Assembly (NCBI GenBank): GCA_004352715.1
Contig: SCFE01000089.1
Span: 1,455,578 to 1,519,577 of the forward strand
Direction: 5' to 3'
Length of the DNA stretch: 64,000 nucleotides
DNA from: Hofstenia miamia
Taxonomy: Eukaryota > Xenacoelomorpha > Acoela
In this document: positions 1 to 13,310 of the stretch, piece by piece
Numbering within the stretch: position 1 is the stretch's first letter
How the letters are laid out: each line of letters starts with the position of its first letter
Made by a program: the position numbers and the translations under genes
The notes under the pieces: generated by a model
Database searches by the model: none
Seen by the model: the letters and a program-made list of their open reading frames with translations, nothing else
Told to the model about the DNA's origin: nothing

Positions 1-240
1 ATTTTTTGTTGTGTATGCCTTCAGCGGCTAAATAAAGTCATTGATTATTATTATTATTATTATTGTAAAATTGACAAACTTTCGGATCGATTTGAAACTG
101 AAATGTAAAAATGTGGGACTAAATTGGAATTTTACAACATTTTTGCTAAGGTTGCACATACTAAACTAATAGCTACACTCATTTTTGCTTCCTCATGGGG
201 GACTGCAGTCCTATAGTCCCGCCCCCTTAAATCCGCCACT
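1..240. mobile_element. right end of a truncated hAT-like element
   Basis: The segment ends in a GC-rich block (about 195-240) finishing in ccgccactg. Read on the minus strand this is CAGTGGCGGATTT followed by G/C runs, a common form of hAT terminal inverted repeat (family knowledge). No transposase frame is visible and the left part lies outside the window. An (ATT)n microsatellite of about 20 nt sits at 44-63. The element could be a non-autonomous hAT. The assignment rests on terminus style only. Confidence 0.4.
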
Positions 241-2539
241 GGTTGAGGGGGCATAAGTTAATTTGATTACTTAGGGATGATAATCACAATCAGATAAAAT
301 CGTGATCCATAATGTGATTTTAATTTATCATAATTGTCGATAAACAACAAAACTTCCAAAAAATTAAATATTTAGGACGTCTAAAAGTTTTACAGCAATT
401 GTGATAATTCCTTCAATTAGCTAATCACTTAACGCATTTATTTGAAAATCACTTTGAGCAACTAGATAAGTTTAATGCCGCGAAATGGNGTAGGCATTAA
501 TATTTTACAATCCCCGGATACTGTATATATTGAGTATTCTAATATATAGGCGTACTGTATTAATTTTTCTGGAGGTCTGTAAATTGTTGTCCGAAATATG
601 AGGCTGGGTTTTATTGACATTTTTAAATATAAAAATACAGATCAGTATTATTTTGAAAATATTTAATTAGCTTTCCTTGAATTTTACATTTACATCTAAA
701 ATCAAACACTTCCTTATTTCTAACCTAACTATGTTCAATATCATTAATTTGTTTCTTTTCATAATATTAAATTGCTTTGTTCTATTGACAGAATTAATAG
801 AATTAGCAATCTCAGTTTAATTCAAATTAAAGTGATAAATATTCTTTTAGGTACATGAACTTAAATAACTCAGCTAACCGTATGCAGTCATTATTAATAT
901 TAAGGCTAACTAAGAAACTGTATTCGTTGTTGGCCGCAAGCATTAGTAAACTAATACCCATATTACACAGCTTTTGTTTAGCATGGATGAGCCTCCTTGC
1001 AATAGCAGGCTCATACATGCGTTCAAGCAGAGCTACGTGTTATGCACATGACACAGCATGAGCTTGTCTGGTTTCCTGCTACTAACAGTCGTCTAAAATT
1101 GTGCCCACTCCCAAGTTTCTTATATAAATGTAGTAAAGCGATCTGCTAATAGCAAAGTAATATTAATAGTATGTAGATTTGGCGGATAAATGAAAGGATC
1201 GAAATGGTTAAATATCTTATAACCAATCTGGTAATTGGTAACCCGTAATCATTAACTTGAAACGAATAGCTGCAACTGTGATTTCAAAATATATTGGAAA
1301 TATTAAAGTGTAAGCGAGAGAGGTAATAAAACTACGCAGTTTCTTGTCACTTTCTGTTTTAGAGTAGTCCGTAATTCAAACGCAGTATATTCTTAAAAAT
1401 TCATTGAATGCATACAAAATTACCCGAAAAAGAGTTATACCCCTTCCCGTAAAAACCTATGTTCTAGTATCTATTCGCGTAAACATTTGATACTGCTGTT
1501 TATATACAACATATATTGTTAGTAATTTCCAATTGAATGTTAATATTTAGTTTGATATCTTTTAAACCGTTTTCATTGACTTCTGTTCCCGAACTAGTTT
1601 TCCGTTTGGCTTTCAATTTTTTTGATCTTTATGCAATCCCTTTTTCTATTTTTGGCACTCTGTAAATATATATTTTGCTCAATTTTCTAATTTTAGAGTA
1701 TTCTTTATATTTTTTCGTCGATAAATGATAATTTTAGTCACACAAATTTAAAAATTACAGACATAAATTTAAATAATTTCTTTAGGGTTGTATATTATAT
1801 CAAGCAATACCATTTTTACATGTTACTGCTATATTGAAGTATATAGATTTACTGCGTTTAAATTATTACGAAACAACATTCTCTTAGTTAATTCCACTCT
1901 TTTCTGCATCTGTTTATCGACAGAAATACTAACGACAGAATTTAATTGATTGGGCGTTACTTATTTCACTTAATTCATTTATAATTATTGAGGTTATTAT
2001 TCGCATCATACATCTAATTTCAGTAATTTTGTGTAATTTGCTTTTATAAAGGAGTAAATTAGTATATACTCTGCCAGGCAAAATTTTGGCACCCGTTAGA
2101 TATTTTGTTCTAATTTACAAATACTAGAAATGTTTACTTTTTGCGAAGGTTAGTTCTGTACTAGATGTATTCTTTTATTTTTGGGCATTTGTACAATTAC
2201 TAAAATTCAATTTAATTCATTCTTTTTTCTTAGTTATCCTTATACAGTTTTTTGGTGAAAGGAGCGTCAAGGCAATGCAATTAAAATTTGTTGTTCAGAC
2301 ACCGAATTCCAAATTTAGTGTTGACTTCAACTCTTGTGCGTATAGTACTTGAGCGTTGAGTCGAAAAACATTTTGATATTCTGCTTACAAATGGAATGCT
2401 CTAGTGATTTCTACTCATTGGCACATGATTCTATGACTTATAAATCTTGTTATATAGTAGCTGAAAATTATGCTGGACCTTGCTGCAATGTGAAATTTTA
2501 TAGTTCTATTGCTGCAATGGATTTTTAAATAAACAAAAA
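241..2539. other. non-coding AT-rich stretch, nothing recognised
   Basis: AT-rich DNA with no exon-like ORF that has both splice sites. A single N lies at 489. ORFs on both strands at about 827-1061 overlap each other and resemble no family I know. The stretch lies upstream of the first recognised exon and may be intron or 5' flank. Confidence 0.5.
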
Positions 2540-3537
2540 CTAATTTTATTATTATGATCCCCTAGAAGGCTAATCAGATCTTGAAATAAGCATTTCAATG
2601 CCCTTCTAAAAACAGTCTTCGTCTTTGCACTTCAAATTCTAAAAATTGCTGACTTGATTACATCATTACTTGAAATGTTTTTCCCTCTGAGCTCATATTT
2701 GCGTAGAATAAATAATATTCATTGGGAGTCAGGCAGTACTTTAGAGGGGGTAGTTCACTGTTGTGAAACCGCAATCAATAATAAACCTCTTTGCAATGGT
2801 CATTGAGAAGACGAACTCCTCTATTGAGCTTTCCACCTCGCTTTTCTTTGATAGAGTCCTTTAATTTATGTAATAATGAAGCATAGTATTCACCACTTAT
2901 CAGAGTATTTCTTTCTTTAAATTAGTCATTAAGATTTCTTTGTAGTCTCAAAAAATCATTGCCATGAGCTATTTTGTTGAAAGCCCACATTGGGCTGTCT
3001 TGAAGGGGCCTCTCCTTGATGACGCAATCTATTGATTCCTTTTAGATAAAAAACCATAATAGAGTATCATGGTTTCATCTCCAGTTACAAATGATTTGAT
3101 AAATACATTTTTATTGACTTTGCAGGCATACAGTAATTATTGACAACATTCCATCCGGCGTTCGTTCTGATTGAAGAAAGAAGTTTTGGAACCCATTTTG
3201 CAATGACCTTGTTCATATGAAGGTGATCATTGAAAACTCTAAGAACAGATGTTTTTGATATATCTACTATTGCTGTTATGTCTTTTGCTTTCAAATGTTG
3301 ATCACCATTCCCTTCTTGTTCCACCGTGGCAATGATTTGATCGGTTATTGCAATCACTAATCTCTCTGAACGTTCATCACCTTCTAATGATTTTTGCCCC
3401 ATACGTAATAGTTAACACCATTTCTTTACAGGGGAGCAACATGTGTATATATTGCTTAAACAGCGTTGTATTTCATTTGATGTAAAACCTTCTTTAGTAA
3501 AGAATTTAGTAACTGTTTTATACTCGATGTTTGACAT
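2540..3537 (-). pseudogene. mariner-family transposase, decayed
   Basis: Read on the minus strand from the ATG at 3537, the start MSNIEYKTVTKFFTKEGF matches the N-terminal helix-turn-helix region of mariner transposases. The next part, 3402 down to 3085, holds a second HTH (KAKDITAIVDISKTSVLRVF) and the conserved HLHMNKVIAKWVPKLL block. After a frameshift near 3085 the first catalytic block FVTGDETM appears (about 3065-3090). Further down are a KRGGKLNRGV-like piece with LLNDH (about 2770-2840) and a degenerate TPNEYYLF block (about 2705-2725) at the third catalytic Asp position. Stops and frameshifts break the frame, and DETM replaces the usual DETW. A cut-and-paste transposase in origin, now inactive. 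Terminal repeats were not resolved. Confidence 0.85.
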
Positions 3538-4107
3538 GTCGAATAAAGGGCATTATTTAGACTAACTGCATATTGCTAGAAGCATGAGAGAATCAGAATA
3601 TGCATTTTTTAATTTGATTGGTTGGGGCGAGGTATTTTGTACCTTCCCTTGTATGAATAGCCGCCATATCATAAATGTAAAATCGTTTATTCTTTAAATT
3701 ACAATTTTTAATTGTACTTTTTTCTTATTTCAAAAATCAAAAAGTTTTTTTAGCATATAAAAGTAGCTACATTAAATAATACGAATCCTTAATATTTTGA
3801 TGCGACTTTTATAAGTGATTTTCTAAGACCTGTACTCAATTTAAAATTTCATAACAGAATTGGCTATATCGAAATATCGTTGATTACCCTGTCATTAATC
3901 GGTTTTCAACACTGTTCACAATTCTTTTTAGATTTTAGTAATCCACGTTTCAAAGTTGCATAATATCTTTGTGTGGAATTTGTAGAAATTTTAGTAAGGC
4001 CATCTGTTGTTTCGTTGATTGACAAGAAATTAAATTTTTATTTTAATTAACATCTTGTGTTTTTATATGATTTATTTTATTTGCATTTATGTGGTACTTT
4101 GTTTTAG

Positions 4108-4146
4108 GGTGGCATGGATCTCTGCCCTAGCGATATTCCACTTTAC
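4108..4146 (+). CDS. adaptor gene exon 1 (39 nt): start of DBB-like domain
   Basis: The exon lies between acceptor ttgttttag and donor gtatgtg and is phase 0 at both ends. It encodes GGMDLCPSDIPLY. Joined to exon 2 it gives DIPLY-GSIPITFAV, which resembles the first strands of the Ig-like DBB domain of BCAP/BANK1/Dof adaptors. The ATG at 4114 has a favourable context (ggcATGG), so this could be the first coding exon of an isoform. Relatives carry a TIR-like module further upstream, which I did not find in 1-4100. This is the least certain exon because it is short and 10 kb from the next. Confidence 0.5.
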
Positions 4147-6659
4147 GTATGTGATTTAATTGCATTGTTATTAGCGTATTCATTTCATTCGCCTTTGTTC
4201 ATTTTATTGACTTATGGATTTTGGCAGCTGTTTGCAATTCCAATGCTGTTTCAAGATTATAAAATGACAATTACCATTTAATATGTGTGTTTACATATAC
4301 TACAAAAATTCCTTGTTCTATTTGTTAGAAAACTACAAACACTAAAGATGAAAAATGAATTATTCAAACATTAAATCCTTCAAAAAATATAAAGTTGAAA
4401 TTTAGTTTATCATACATATACGCAAGCAGCTTCATAAAATAACTCATTGTAGACTCTGAGATATGAAGGCATTAGTTTAGTATTTTAGGGTTTTATTATT
4501 GACCGTTTGTCTATCATTGTGTTAAATATTTATCATAAAAACCATACATATAAATCGTTTTTGAAGCATATCGTTGTGATCCCCATGAGCTGTGGTCTCA
4601 TTATGTGGCGAAGGCATTTCACGTATTTGAAAGAAGTAACTTCTTTATGATGATAGTCATTGTGATTATTATGTACAGAATTTGTATTAACTGCAGATAA
4701 GTAAAGTCAAACATAGTTCTTAGATGGAGCAAAAGAATACATTGTGTCTATAGCTTCAATAAGCATATTTTTGATACACAATGTATGTCAGCGGCAGAAA
4801 ATTAATTTTTGCCGCACATAGTGCGTAGAACATTACGAAAAAAATTCGGTCTTCATTTTGTCACTCATTCAAAGTTTGGTTTGCATTCGCTCAATTGGTA
4901 AAAATATGCCAGCAAATTCAATTGCGCAAGTAGGCTTTCATATTTGTCCACCATGTTGAATTCAATACCATTGTAAACTCCCCTCAAAACAGAAAACGAT
5001 AGCTCACAGAGGAGAGGAATAATATATATTTCTGATCTTTTTTGCTGTCAACTTTACTCTTGACCCACAAGTGTAAACGCGCTTTCACAATTGAATTTTC
5101 CAATTATTCAAAATGTATATTAGTTTGGGCTTGTGGTACACTGCAGTAAGGTAATCAGAGTTGCAATCGGAATGAAAATTTTGACATCCGATCCGATTTG
5201 GATCCGAAACTTTCAGATCCGATCGAACCCATCACAACTTTTAAAAAATTGTAATTTTTCAAACCGAAACGTGTCCGAATTTAAATTCAGTATTCTAACA
5301 ACAAATAAATAAAGACTTGAAATATGCTAATGTTTTTTCAAAGACAAATACAATATTTTAATTGGTTTAACGCTTTCTTGAGATCAGATATCGCCATCTA
5401 CCGAGAGGGCTGCGCCGGCTTTGAGCAGGTATCCTGGAATAAAAGGTCTAAATTAAAAAACGGACTATTCTTGTAAAACATTAAAAAATCCGATATTAAG
5501 ACAAATTAATTTTTTCAAATTTAATTTGAGTTGTAAGCATACATTTTTTATTGTCATTGAAGTTAAGAAACTTGGTTGGATTACAATCTTAAAATTTCAT
5601 GAAAGCGAAGTAAATTAATTGATAAACTATCATTGTATTTGTGATTGCTATGCACATTCTGCAGACTAAGTTGATCTTGGGATCACGAGTTACTTGTAAT
5701 GGATTTTACATACAGTTTCTTAAAAGAAGGGCAACCCAAATTATATTAATGTCAAAGCGCATTGTTTTTGACAGTCTTTGCAACAAATAATGTATTCTAC
5801 TTGCTTCTCTGTGTTTATTTACATACCTTAAGCAATTTTTTTCAGAATACTGATCTTCCATTTGCAAACTTATGCAAACAAAGGTTTCTGGTTGCCTTAA
5901 ATTTTATAGTTAGGTGATCCTAACGCGAATCGCCTTTCTATGTGTGCAATATTTGTTGTTGATTTAACAAAGTGGAAACCTGTTGTACCAACAACTAAAT
6001 TCGTTTAGATTGAGATTAACAGACTTAAAATGAATTTAATCACATTGCCTTTTCGTTTGAATTTATTTAATTACTGAAAGACTATTTTTAGCTGACGGTT
6101 TCAAAAACTTAATTGAATCTTGTTCAATCAAATTCTTTTATATAATCGAAATAAGCATGGGGAATGTGTGTGCTATTGATTTCCTCAACCATTATAAACC
6201 AAGTCTCGATTTATGTGAATATATAATATAGATGAGAAAGTGCTGCTCTAGTCATTAAAATTTCAGAATTCCAAAAATGTTGTGCTTCAACCTCTTCTCT
6301 TGAACAATAGTGATGATCTTCTGACTGATGTTTCGCTTTCTTCAGTCAAATATAAGTGCTTCTAGTTTATTATTTATTAATGTCATCCTCACAAGGTAAT
6401 CGACCACTAAAATCGCATCAGTTCGCGTTTTCAAACTATAATAATGAGCAAACTGATTTCGCTCTATTCAATAATGCTGTGTTGAAAATAGTCTTGGTAA
6501 TATACTAGTACAGAAATGTTTGATACCAGTTCATACTAGTATATGCAAAATTGAACTCATTAGAAAACAAATATAACAAAATATTATATTTTCTCGCATT
6601 CAAAATTACTAAAAACTGGGAAGACTTCACGGCAAAGGTAATATATACAAACACGAGTT
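4147..6659. other. intron 1, first part: no features recognised
   Basis: AT-rich intronic DNA. A cluster of GATCCGA-like words lies at about 5178-5225 and a short GC-richer patch at about 5390-5435; neither could be assigned. No splice-bounded exon was found. Confidence 0.4.
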
Positions 6660-7800
6660 TTTCAAGTTTATCGTTTGCCAGCCGATTGCGCCTTTTGGTG
6701 TGAATGAAGTCATAAATACTCTATGCCCTTTCACTGGCACTGGATGACGTCGCATATATTATAAGCGCAATTTTTGATAATAGTGGAAATTTTTCTTAAC
6801 CATGAATGGACCACCACAGTAAGGGATCGTATTGTATAATATCATGATGTTCTTCAAGGGAAAAAGCCGAAAGATAATCATACAGTTCCTAAATGCAGTT
6901 TTCAGAAATCTTAGATTCAGAGTAAGATTGTTTGATGTATTGTTGAAGGCGCAGAATGGAGTCTTCTTAATCATTTCGTACCATGCCATCACCTCCTTTT
7001 GTTGCTGGTGCCAGTATATATGCATAGCCCATTGACTCGGAATGTAGAAAATTCCAGCGCCTTTCTAAAAGTGCAGAAATTTCTTGTGCTTGGAAAATTC
7101 GCAGTCAGTTGTCTAAAATAATTGTAGACTTCCCAAAGCTGCGCTTTATCATTTTCCAATTTTCCAATAAAATTTGTCGAGAATTCCAGAATATCACGTT
7201 ATTTTGATAAATCACCATAAAACTTTTGATCTACAATGATATCCATAAATTCTTCTTTTTGCACACCTTTCTCCCTTTCAAGAATTTGAGTATTTCTCAG
7301 AATTGTCAGTGTGTTCTGCAGTAATCCCTCAATTGCTTTAAACATTAAAAAAAACCTGGTTGACACAGGGGTTGACAAACCACGACCAATCCCAAGTGGA
7401 CCTCTTATTGTTTCAAATTCAATCCATGGCTCCGAGTGATGTATTTAATGATGCCTATGGCACGAGCAGTTAGGTTTGCATATTTAGGGAGTTCACATAT
7501 ATCTTTAACCAACAAACTCCCAACATGTGATCCACAACCATTTGCAAAAATTAAAGAATATTTTTTTCAAGCAATGTCCAGGCACCACGCATGTTAGACG
7601 CATTGTCAGTAACAACTAATGTTACTTTTCAAAGATCAATTGTATTCAATAACTTTGAAAATTTCTTGTGCTATATTGGCACTGGTTTGCTGCACTGTTC
7701 CTGTAAACATTGATTTAAAAAATACCGGTTTTCGGAATAATTGCAATATAATTTACAATATGATCATTCCTTTGATTAGATCATCCGTCAAAAACAACAG
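6660..7800 (-). pseudogene. hAT-superfamily transposase, decayed
   Basis: On the minus strand the region encodes several recognisable hAT transposase pieces in different frames. About 7560-7631 reads VTLVVTDNASNMRGAWTLL, the second-Asp block typical of hAT proteins (TDNAxNM). Next to it, about 7470-7545, is GCGSHVGSLLVKDI, matching the GCxxHxLNLLVKD block. About 7320-7370 has a FKAIEGLLQN-like segment and 6759-7025 an open frame of 88 codons containing AWYEMIKKTPFC. Frameshifts and stops separate the blocks, so it is inactive. Termini were not resolved. A G-rich run at 7846-7860 (gtggatacagagggg) may be the end of a different hAT next door. Confidence 0.7.
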
Positions 7801-7835
7801 ATTTTGAGTCTTGTATGCGCGACTGTAGCAAGGGT

Positions 7836-9090
7836 GGATACAGAGGGGGGGGGTCCAGGGGACCCGGGGACCCAAGAAAAATTCATTAAAATTGTACAAT
7901 AAAAACTACGAAGAAAATTCCTTAATACCGTCAAATGGAGGGAATAGGAACAATTTTTTTAAGTTTTTTACAAAGATTATGAACATGTAAAATGTATTTC
8001 ATTGAATTTTACATTATAATGGGTCCTATGGATCCTGAAATTTCATCTCAATAAACAAGAATATTTAGTTTTAAGGAATTGTTTTAAATTTTAAAAGTAT
8101 TTCAATTCATTCTTTTGGATGGGGATGAATAGGAACACATATGATATTTATTTTGCATTTAAAAATATACTAGTGAAATTAGATTAGCATAGCTAAGGCT
8201 ACTCCATGACACATAAACTTATAGTGATTAATTTATAGACAAAAGAACAATGTACTATATTAAGCATAGCATGAGTAATAATTATATAAAATGTTATTCT
8301 TGTCTACAATTTCTATTTCTCAACACTGTTCCTACTTAACCCATTTGATAATCAATAGGGTTGGTCAAATTTTTTGTACTCAAATTTAACACCATGCATC
8401 TACTCCAAAGATCGCAAAACAAATTTTTTTATTTTTAGAATTTATAGATTTTAGCAAAAGCTTTAAATTTGTGAATTAAATTTTATCAACATATTTAGCA
8501 ACATTGATCGAAATTGAGACTAAGCACACATTCATAATATTAGGTGAAGATTTTGCAATTTACTTAATCTCGCCTCATTTACACCACTGGTGTTCAGTGC
8601 ATCTGGTGGAGCATTACCCCTCACTGAAAGTTTCTAAAACAACTTTGTGGTTTAATCGCTGACAAAAGCATGCCGGCTATTCCATAACCAACAACTGGAT
8701 AAGATGCCAACTTAGCTTCTTGTTGCAAAACTTGATCCTCTGCATTCGTGGAACTAGACAACACCATGCAAATTCAAGGCTTGGAGCCAGCCACTACCTT
8801 AAAGGGACACTGACAGTTTTTATTTGAAACTGATTTATTTTAATTCTGTTCCAAGATACATTTCCCTGACCTAGTATTTATTTGATCAGAATTTCCTTGC
8901 TAGAACATTTACCTCGAAATGAAACAAGAAGAATAATTGTCTTTCTTTCTGAATTTTAAAAAGAAAATATTTTTGTTGTAACATATCTTCTAGGCACTGG
9001 AATGGATTTTTAAAAGATTGATCATTATATTGAATTATGTTATGACAGAAGATACAAACTCTTATATACAAAGTGTTGCACGTGTTGGTT
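7836..9090. other. intron 1: G-rich repeat edge and unassigned sequence
   Basis: Starts with gggtggatacagagggg and a ccaggggacccggggaccc run, which looks like the terminus of another hAT-like element; its partner end was not found. At about 8800 cttaaagggacactgacag looks like a further repeat edge. The rest is AT-rich DNA with no recognised gene. Confidence 0.35.
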
Positions 9091-9096
9091 GTTAGT

Positions 9097-9222
9097 GAAC
9101 TAAATGATTGGCAATCAATCCCATTCGTTTCTAGTTCTGAAGATACTGTGATTTTACATCAAGTTCAAAATCGTCTTGATGTTAGCATTGTGGAATTAAC
9201 TGAGGAATTGAATGTTGCCTAA
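9097..9222 (+). other. coding-like segment ending in a stop, unassigned
   Basis: The + strand frame after a possible acceptor (gttggttgttag, AG at 9094-9095) reads ELNDWQSIPFVSSSEDTVIL and continues polar and acidic to a TAA at 9220-9222. The composition is more protein-like than the surrounding DNA. It could be the 3'-terminal exon of a transposon or of an alternative transcript. No family was recognised and no homology can be checked here. Confidence 0.25.
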
Positions 9223-11994
9223 TATAATCAAGTGGAAAACAAAACCTCTAAATTTTGGGTATTAATATACACATTTTTTAAAACTCATTTGTATTTACGT
9301 GTTCTTTATTTGATTTTATGTTTTTATTTTGTTTAAATAACATTTTACTTATTGTTGATAATTATTCATTTGTCTATTAAAGCATAATTTGCAATTTGAA
9401 AAAATTGAAAAATTGCCAAATTCTGTTTCCATTTTTGAAGTCAGTAGTTCATGACGAAATCTGTGCATAGTGCTGAATTTTAAAATTTGACAGAAAATGG
9501 TAAAATAATCAAATATTTCATATATCTTTTGATGCCACTATTTAAGAGCTATAATCAAAATTCCCATTGTGTAAGCTCATTTGATCATCGCTATTCATAA
9601 ACCTCAATTTAGGTAAAACGATTCCCTCACCATATATGGTATATTTTATAGAATTAATCGCAAGACTTTATTTAATACAGTGAAGCATTGTATAACTTTT
9701 ACTTGAAATTCAATAAAAATATTTTTTAGTTAATTTTTAACATATTAAATTTACTTTATTGCCAACTATGAAGTGTTTTTCATTTTGTGTAGAATCCTTC
9801 ACTATTTAAAAATGTTTGTCGAATGTAGTTGTGTTGTGTTGCAACATATGCTATAAAATTTGTTGAACTTCCAAAGCTAGCTGTTGCCTTTGCTATAAAT
9901 ATTTAATTCCTCCATTTGAATTGATTTCGTTTGTCTGAGGTATTTTGTTTTCGATGCACTTTTATTTCAAAGAGCGTCTTCGAAAATCCCTTTTTCTCAT
10001 TTGTCCACGTTCGCTACTGTTTTATTGTTGTATTTCGAATGCCTCCTCATCAATTATCCTGCATTTACTGTAAAATAAAATGTCGCGCTTATACTTTTTA
10101 ACAGACATTACTTTAAAACTGAATCCTTTCGAAATGTATGGATATTGTATGCATATGCAATATTTTTTTACTTATTCATTGTATATTGAAATACACAATC
10201 TTTTCTGAAATGAAATTGCGTCATTTTATATAGGTCAGTAGTTCAATATATTACATGTATCCTATCTAGAAATAAGAATAAAAATATATTATTCTCATCA
10301 CAATAGGTTACAACCAGAAATGTAAATTTATAGATTTGTTCTTTTCTAACCCGGATTTTCTCGACTTTGTAGAGCTATGTATATAGTAAATTAAATAATA
10401 CAAAAAGATTTATGATATAACTAAGGCAGGGAGTGACGATAAAATGGTAACTTTCAACAGTTGCCATTCCTTTCATTCATTGGTAAGATGAACAAAACTA
10501 AATTCTTTCAATATCAAAGTATTAAAGCTCATTTTTTCAGCCTTTTAAATTTTTTGTGCTTGGTGTCTGAAAACTTGTTAAACATCCGTCGTATTATTGC
10601 GATTTACGTTAATATTACTGCAAAGAAAAAACAGATTTTTTTAAGTATGGGACACTGCATTGACAATACCAGTGAACTTCAGCTTACTAATAACATTGAG
10701 AAATAACGAACTAGGAACTGTCATTTTCAATTGTGCAATTATTTTTAAGATCTTCCTCACATTGTAGTTTTCGTCAAATGTATTTTACTGATTCGATTTT
10801 CTTATCAATATTACAGTTACATTTTTTCGTTTTTTATAGTGCCGAAATTTTCTATAAGAGTCTCATTTTTGTCAAAATAATGTTGGGAAAAATTAATACT
10901 AGTAATGTGTCATGTTCCCAAATTTGGGTCATTGATCCAACAAAGAACGCGAACATTAAATATTGAACTTTACAATTGCTAAAAGTGGCATTGTGATGAA
11001 GACAAAGCTATCCTTCTTTCTGGCTGCATAAGCAGCGCTCTCCTGCTGTCATAACCGAGACAGTATTTCATCCAATATCCATAAGATTAAAAATCTTTCA
11101 AAGCAATTTTATTATATTCCAGGTGCATTAAATACTTTGTTATTTTGTACATTCTTATTCAATATTTGCTAATATTTGGTTTTTGTTTCCTTATTAATTT
11201 GAACCAGATTGGTGAATTTCACGCATTGCGCCCTACTTTCTTAGTATTGTACTAATATAGGAAGCTTTCATTTCAATTGTTGTATTGGTCTAATTTACTT
11301 ATTTATTTGCAAATCATTTCACTGAGACCACTCTATGTTTATACATCTCAAAATATTTCATGAATTCTTGACTCATTAATGTGGGTTTACAACTTATGAA
11401 TGAATTAGAATTTTGCTTAATTCGGAAGAATATGTTGTCGTTTATACTCTGCTTAGAACGTTACAATTGAGAATTGCGGTTGAAATACAATGAATCACTC
11501 AAAGTGATGCCAAAATCGTCCGGATTTGATAATTTTACAAATGCTTCTCTTTTTAAGAACTATCTTATGACAATTGTCAATATGGTTTGGTAATACCATG
11601 CTTTTCAACATTTATTCGCAATTCAATTTCAGGATTTCTTGCTTGGAAAAACAACTGAATTGTCCATTTTATTGTTTTTACATGTATTTTGGTAAAATTC
11701 CAGTGGTCGCAGCGCACCCAGTTTTTTATAAACATCGTATATAAACAATGTCTAAATTAGCTAAATTTATGGAAAAATTTTTTAAGTAGGAAAATTTTAC
11801 TGCAAGAATTTACATCATACCCTCAATACTATCAATGTTTTAGGACAATTTCAGACACTTGCCAACAATTTCCGTGTTTAAATTTTAATTTGCTTTTAAA
11901 ACTAAAAGGGGTAAGCCGCCGTTTACTCATTGTATGTGCAGCAACGGATAACATTTTAAATGATTTTTTGTTGCACAATTATTCCATTTTTTAA
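9223..11994. other. intron 1: nothing recognised
   Basis: AT-rich intronic DNA. The ORFs at 10461-10706 and 10733-10966 have no family resemblance and low-complexity composition. Just before the next element, ttttaaaactaaaaggggtaagccgcc (about 11895-11921) resembles its end and may be a fragment of the same family. Confidence 0.4.
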
Positions 11995-12718
11995 GAAGGG
12001 GAAAGCCACCATTTTATGGCCGATTTAGGGTGCCGACATAAAAATTGAGTTAGAGGCATTTTTGTCAACCTGAAGGTATTATACACCACCTACAACCACT
12101 TTCATGAACAAAAATCTCCATTTACACGTAAAAAAGACGTTTTTCTGAACGCACTACCACTCAAAATTGACACAAAGAATCTCGGAAATTCGCGTTTTTC
12201 TCAAAACGACTTTTTTCAGATCATTTTTTGCTACTTCTTGAGTTTTCAAGCTGCATGCTTCAAATTTGGTGTGCTTGTTGCTGAGGATTGTGCCTTTGAA
12301 ACGTAAAGAGCCAGAATTTTATTGTCTGTCATAATTTTTTTGCAGGGGGGGGGTGGTTAACCTCCAAAATTAGTATTTTTTTCTGATCCTAATAATTGTT
12401 CACTTTGAATCCCCCTCTCTCGAAATCTATAAAGAAATTGCAAAAAGTGGCTCTTTACGTTTGTTCAGCAAGCCTTTCCCAGTTACTATACCAAATTTCA
12501 ATAAGGTACATTAATAATTGAGGTAGGAGTAGCGATTTTAGCGGAGGACCAAAATAGCATTTCGGGGCACCAATTTCTTTCGCGCGGGGGCCCTAAAAGT
12601 GAAAATTGAAATTTACCCATTTTTCTTAATATTTGAGGTGGTATGTGTCTTTCAAGGCATTTTTCATTATTTTATCCTTTTATTAAAAAAAAGTAGCACC
12701 TAGGTGGCTTTCCCCTCC
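11995..12718. mobile_element. TTAA-flanked MITE (724 bp, piggyBac-like)
   Basis: The element starts GAAGGGGAAAGCCACC and ends with GGTGGCTTTCCCCTCC, giving 16-bp terminal inverted repeats with one mismatch. TTAA lies directly outside both ends (11991-11994 and 12719-12722). TTAA duplications with short TIRs are typical of piggyBac-type elements, although the TIR does not begin with the usual CCC. The interior is non-coding, with two G-rich runs near 12345-12355 and 12585-12592. Inferred to be a non-autonomous element. Confidence 0.75.
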
Positions 12719-13310
12719 TTAAGCAACGCTGTGATTTGCTAAACGATTCCAAAGAATTCCAACTAAGCCATGTCCTAGGCGAATCTTGCAAAATTTGGCC
12801 GTTTTTATCAGCAATTCTATACCTAGCTACAAACAATTATTTCTTATAAAAAATTGGATGTGAGTAAAAATATTTTAAAAAGTGCTTGCACATAGCTATG
12901 TCGATTTTCTTCAAAAAATGAAAATACAGCAAGACAGATGCGATTTATCAATGATCAACCATTATGATATAAGCTCTACACTGAGTTCTCATTTTTCCCT
13001 GAAATGGCAATTTTTTCTAGTTCTATTTGTTTTACTTTGAAAAGCAAATAATTTTTACGGCAACAATTAATTATTAAAACACATTCAACATGGAATAAAT
13101 GCGAAATACAATTATTGTATGTGGGTAGTAATCATTTCTTGCTGTCTAGATAAACCTAAACAAATGAATAATTGATGATGCGTTTACTGTGCGTTCTCTA
13201 GATTTTATTACTCTTCTCAATTGATCGTCTTTCATGGCTGCTTACAGCTGAATTTGCTTAAACTAGACAGATGAGCTCGCAAGAGCGAATAATGCGGCTA
13301 GCTGCATTAA

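Noticed and set aside
827-1061. Overlapping ORFs of 63 and 68 codons on both strands
   Set aside because: They are antisense to each other, lack splice-site support as an exon with both ends, and resemble no family.
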